From: Lonepinella sp042468235
Lineage (GTDB): Bacteria > Pseudomonadota > Gammaproteobacteria > Enterobacterales > Pasteurellaceae
Assembly: GCF_042468235.1 (NCBI RefSeq)
Contig: NZ_CP170386.1
Coordinates: forward strand, 558,001 to 622,000
Direction of reading: 5' to 3'
DNA length: 64,000 nucleotides
This document shows, one piece after another, positions 60,749 through 64,000 of this stretch. The translations under genes and the position numbers were made by a program. The notes beneath the pieces are model-generated. The model was given only the letters and a program-made list of their open reading frames with translations. It was not told the origin of the DNA and searched no databases. Within the stretch, counting starts at the first letter, position 1. Every line of letters begins with the position of its first letter.

Positions 60749-62284
60749 ATGGAACTTATCGATTTTTCTTCTTCAATGTGGTCGGTTTTACCACCATTAT
60801 TAGCCCTTGGTTTAGCCATTATTACACGTAAAGTTTTATTGTCATTAAGCGTGGGTATTATTGTTGGGGCATTAATGTTAACTGGATCAGATTTCAGTTT
60901 AGCATTAAGTTATCTTTTGGAACGTGTGTCTTCACTCGTTTATACAGTAGAAGATGGGGTATTCGCACTCAATGAGAGTAATGTGCATATCATTCTTTTC
61001 TTATTATTACTTGGTATTTTAACCGCACTTTTAAGTGTTTCTGGAAGTAATCAAGCATTTGCTGAATGGGCGCAACAACGTATTAAAGATCGCCGTGGGG
61101 CAAAATTAATGGCAGCTTGTTTAGTCTTTGTAACCTTTATTGACGATTATTTCCATAGTTTAGCGGTGGGTGCCATTGCTCGCCCTGTGACGGATAAATT
61201 CCATGTTTCTCGTGCTAAATTAGCCTATATTCTGGATTCTACCGCCGCACCTATGTGTGTCATGATGCCAGTTTCTAGCTGGGGTGCTTATATTATGACG
61301 CTAATTGCAGGTTTATTAGCAGAACATGCTATTACGGGTTATACTCCATTTAGTGCTTTCATCACCATGAGTGCGATGAATTTTTATGCTATTTTTTCCA
61401 TGATAATGGTTTTTGTGGTGGCTTATTTTTCTTTTGATATTGGACCAATGGCTCGCCATGAGAAAGTAGCCTTAGAACAAGCAGAAACACAGACAGAAAT
61501 TCAGCAACAAAGCTCAGGAAAAGTGCGTAATTTGGTGTTACCGATTTTAACTCTGATTTTAGCCACTGTTGCTATGATGATGAAAACGGGTAACGATGTT
61601 TTAGCCGCAGACGGTAAACCTTTTAGTATCTTAGGTGCTTTTGAAAATACTACCGTAGGAATCTCATTAGTGGTTGGTGGGGTCAGTGCATTGATTGTAT
61701 CTACATTATTAATTGCGGTGAATAGAAATGTCAGTATAAATGAATATGGCAAGGCATGGATCGTGGGTATTAAATCCATGCTAGGTGCTATTGCTATTTT
61801 ATTCTTTGCTTGGACGATTAATAAAATCGTGGGTGATATGCAAACAGGGAAATATCTTTCTACTTTGATTTCAGATAATTTAAATCCAGCATTTTTACCC
61901 GCTATTTTATTTATTTTAGGTTCGGCAATGGCATTTTCAACGGGAACGAGCTGGGGAACTTTTGGGATTATGTTACCCATTGCCGCAGCTATCGCTGTTA
62001 ATGCTTCACCTGAATTATTATTACCTTGTTTATCTGCGGTAATGGCTGGTGCAGTGTGTGGAGATCATTGCTCACCAGTTTCAGATACCACGATCCTGTC
62101 ATCAACAGGGGCGAAATGTAACCATATCGATCACGTGACTACCCAATTACCTTATGCGTTATTAGTGGCGTTAGCCACAACCATAGGCTATTTAGTGATT
62201 GGTTTTACGCAATCGGGTTGGCTTGGTTTCATTACCACAGGAGCAGTGTTGTTTATTGCTATATTTGTCAGTAAGAAACGTTAA
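60749..62284 (+). CDS. NhaC-family transporter, probable lysine transporter LysW
   Basis: A 511-residue membrane protein with about twelve helices. FIDDYFHSLAVGAIARPVTD and DSTAAPMCVMMPVSSWGAYI, then GDHCSPVSDTTILSSTGAKC, are the NhaC-family marks with conserved Asp residues in helices. The lysine riboswitch upstream points to lysine uptake rather than Na+/H+ exchange; this LysW assignment was made earlier for the same riboswitch-transporter pairing. Divergent from hns. Confidence 0.9.
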   Translation: MELIDFSSSMWSVLPPLLALGLAIITRKVLLSLSVGIIVGALMLTGSDFSLALSYLLERVSSLVYTVEDGVFALNESNVHIILFLLLLGILTALLSVSGSNQAFAEWAQQRIKDRRGAKLMAACLVFVTFIDDYFHSLAVGAIARPVTDKFHVSRAKLAYILDSTAAPMCVMMPVSSWGAYIMTLIAGLLAEHAITGYTPFSAFITMSAMNFYAIFSMIMVFVVAYFSFDIGPMARHEKVALEQAETQTEIQQQSSGKVRNLVLPILTLILATVAMMMKTGNDVLAADGKPFSILGAFENTTVGISLVVGGVSALIVSTLLIAVNRNVSINEYGKAWIVGIKSMLGAIAILFFAWTINKIVGDMQTGKYLSTLISDNLNPAFLPAILFILGSAMAFSTGTSWGTFGIMLPIAAAIAVNASPELLLPCLSAVMAGAVCGDHCSPVSDTTILSSTGAKCNHIDHVTTQLPYALLVALATTIGYLVIGFTQSGWLGFITTGAVLFIAIFVSKKR

Positions 62285-62339
62285 AAATGTGATCTGCTTC
62301 AAATTTTTAAATAAAAATTTTATTTTGTTCTAGGTTTAT

Positions 62340-62367
62340 AAAATGCGGCTTTATGTCGCATTTTTTA
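62340..62367 (+). terminator. Terminator of the transporter gene
   Basis: AAAATGCG-gctttatgt-CGCATTTT then TT. Confidence 0.85.
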
Positions 62368-62575
62368 TCTTTTTGATAATTTTTATTTATTAAATATTGT
62401 TATTTTAATAAATTTAGAATTTTATTCTGATAAAGTTGGTTTTTTAAGCTAAAAAAAGAATAGACAATTAACCAGAATTTAGTACACTAATTTCACAAAT
62501 TAAGGAATATTTCCTTTTAATAAAAAGTGCGGTTCAAAATTCTGTAGAAATTGTCAGTAAAAACGGAGTGATTTT
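62368..62575 (+). promoter_or_regulatory. ilvI upstream region
   Basis: About 210 AT-rich bases with one uptake signal near 62525. I see no leader peptide of Leu/Val/Ile codons and no attenuator, so leucine-type attenuation is not supported. Confidence 0.4.
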
Positions 62576-64000
62576 ATGAAGAAATTATCAGGTGCAGAAA
62601 TGGTTGTGCAATCTTTACGTGATCAAGGTGTAAAATATTTATTTGGTTATCCAGGTGGATCAGTATTAGATATTTATGATGCAATTCATACCTTAGGTGG
62701 GATTGAACACGTGCTAGTTCGCCATGAACAAGCTGCTGTTCACATGGCAGATGGTTATGCTCGTTCAACGGGTGAAGTGGGTTGTGTGTTAGTCACATCA
62801 GGTCCAGGTGCAACCAATGCGATTACAGGGATTGCTACTGCTTATGCGGATTCCGTTCCGTTAGTGGTGTTGACTGGTCAAGTCCCTTCTCATTTAATCG
62901 GTACAGATGCGTTCCAAGAATGTGATACTATCGGTATTACTCGTCCAGTAGTAAAACATAGTTTTATTATTCAGCGTCCAGAAGATATTCCAACCATCAT
63001 TAAAAAAGCCTTTTATATTGCTTCAACAGGTCGCCCAGGTCCAGTGGTGATTGATATTCCAAAAGATATGGTGAATCCTGAAAATAAATATCCTTATGAA
63101 TATCCAAAAGAAATTAGTATGCGTTCTTATAATCCAAATTCACAAGGACATAAAGGACAAATCAAAAAAGCCTTGAAAGCCTTATTAGTGGCGAAAAAAC
63201 CTGTTTTATATGTGGGCGGCGGGGTTATTATTAATAATAGTAGTGCGAAAGTTAGACAATTTGCTCAATTATTAAATTTGCCAGTCACTTCTTCCTTGAT
63301 GGGGTTGGGGGCTTATCCAGCAACCGATCGTCAATTCCTAGGTATGTTAGGTATGCACGGTACCTATCAAGCCAACTGTGCTATGCACGAGTCTGATTTG
63401 ATTTTAGGGGTGGGGGTACGTTTTGATGATCGCACTACCAACAATGTGAACAAATATTGCCCTCATGCTAAAGTGATTCAAATTGATATTGACCCAACGT
63501 CTATTTCAAAAAATATTCCAGCTTCGATTCCGATTGTGGGTAGTGTGGATAATGTGTTTAGCGAATTTTTAGCCTTATTAAAAGATGAAAATTTAGTGAA
63601 ATCCCAATCTGATTTAACTGAATGGTGGCAACAAATTGATCAATGGAAAGCGAAAAAATGTCTTGAATTTGACCGCACTTCGAAAGAGATTAAGCCACAA
63701 GCGGTGATTGAAACCATTTATCGTTTGACCAAAGGCGATGCCTATATCGCTTCTGATGTCGGGCAACATCAAATGTTTGCAGCTTTACATTATCCCTTTG
63801 ATGAACCACGTCGTTGGATTAATTCAGGTGGGGCTGGGACAATGGGTTTTGGTCTGCCAGCGGCTATCGGGGTGAAATTTGCTCACCCAGAAAGCACTGT
63901 GGTTTGTGTTACGGGGGACGGCAGTATTCAAATGAATATTCAAGAACTTTCTACCGTAAAACAATATGATACGCCGATTATCATTGTGAGTTTAAATAAC
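62576..64000 (+). CDS. ilvI: Acetolactate synthase large subunit, partial
   Basis: The first 475 codons of the catalytic subunit of AHAS III; the rest lies past the right edge. MKKLSGAEMVVQSLRDQGVK and YLFGYPGGSVLDIYDAIHTL, with the conserved Glu in VRHEQAAVHMADGYAR, form the thiamine-PP active site. FAD-contact and middle domains follow (GRPGPVVIDIPKDM). The C-terminal thiamine-PP motif VVCVTGDGSIQMNIQELSTV is just inside the window. The family condenses two pyruvates for valine/leucine or pyruvate and oxobutyrate for isoleucine. An uptake signal is near 63672. Confidence 0.97.
   Translation, partial: MKKLSGAEMVVQSLRDQGVKYLFGYPGGSVLDIYDAIHTLGGIEHVLVRHEQAAVHMADGYARSTGEVGCVLVTSGPGATNAITGIATAYADSVPLVVLTGQVPSHLIGTDAFQECDTIGITRPVVKHSFIIQRPEDIPTIIKKAFYIASTGRPGPVVIDIPKDMVNPENKYPYEYPKEISMRSYNPNSQGHKGQIKKALKALLVAKKPVLYVGGGVIINNSSAKVRQFAQLLNLPVTSSLMGLGAYPATDRQFLGMLGMHGTYQANCAMHESDLILGVGVRFDDRTTNNVNKYCPHAKVIQIDIDPTSISKNIPASIPIVGSVDNVFSEFLALLKDENLVKSQSDLTEWWQQIDQWKAKKCLEFDRTSKEIKPQAVIETIYRLTKGDAYIASDVGQHQMFAALHYPFDEPRRWINSGGAGTMGFGLPAAIGVKFAHPESTVVCVTGDGSIQMNIQELSTVKQYDTPIIIVSLNN

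Noticed and set aside
62285..62575. Leader-peptide attenuator before ilvI
   Set aside because: No short frame rich in Leu, Ile or Val codons and no terminator/antiterminator pair near the start codon.

Overview
The window is chromosomal DNA of a Pasteurellaceae bacterium. The evidence is the very frequent 9-mer AAGTGCGGT / ACCGCACTT (about 35 copies by eye, the Haemophilus-type DNA-uptake signal), an AT-rich composition, and gene blocks that follow Haemophilus order: rnfABCDGE-nth, prfA-prmC-sirB1-like-kdsA, matP // lon-like-fabA, zapG // rplM-rpsI, and hns // lysine-riboswitch transporter-ilvI. The genus cannot be fixed from this sequence alone.

Layout. 1-1727 holds the N-terminal part of a YddA/SbmA-like ABC exporter and a HigBA-type toxin-antitoxin pair. 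1874-4111 is a TonB-dependent siderophore receptor, followed by the 4.5S SRP RNA. 4456-8724 carries norM, ribE, a BrnTA toxin-antitoxin pair whose toxin is frameshifted, and a DUF1007/NicO metal-transport pair. 8727-15170 is the complete Rnf electron-transport operon with nth, all on the minus strand; RnfC has a 41-residue tandem repeat tail. 15445-21878 contains prfA, prmC, a SirB1-like gene, kdsA, sfsA, a YcgL protein and a MepM-like endopeptidase. 22009-25637 is a four-gene ferric-siderophore ABC transporter behind a Fur-box-like site. 26002-29485 has an OmpA/P5 porin, a LemA/TPM cluster and grxD.

29543-44310 is a 14.8 kb integrated element inserted in the 3' end of a tRNA-Val(GAC) gene and bounded by a 17-bp direct repeat. 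It encodes a complete HK97-type head and DNA-packaging set: major capsid protein, prohead protease, portal, two head-tail connectors, HNH nuclease, TerS, TerL and a gp10-like neck protein. It also has an AlpA regulator, an Ash/Icd-like protein, several tiny genes, a P4-type replication protein flanked by GTGAACAC iterons, and a P4-type integrase. It has no tail, lysis or phage repressor genes. This is the gene content of a capsid-forming phage-inducible chromosomal island (cf-PICI), a satellite that builds its own capsid and takes tails from a helper phage. The integrase is broken by a one-base frameshift, so this copy may be locked in place.

44482-64000 returns to housekeeping genes: hldE and lpxL (lipid A and core), dapD, a repeat-rich lipoprotein, ribH-nusB-thiL-pgpA, a LysE-type exporter, matP, a Lon-like protease, fabA, smrB, prmB, zapG, rplM-rpsI, a cold-shock protein, purU, hns, a lysine riboswitch controlling an NhaC-family (LysW-like) transporter, and the first 475 codons of ilvI.

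The most interesting item is the satellite island. Its main features are a two-part iteron origin like that of phage P4, a possible C4-type antisense RNA, a candidate cos site between HNH and terS, and six perfect host uptake signals inside it.
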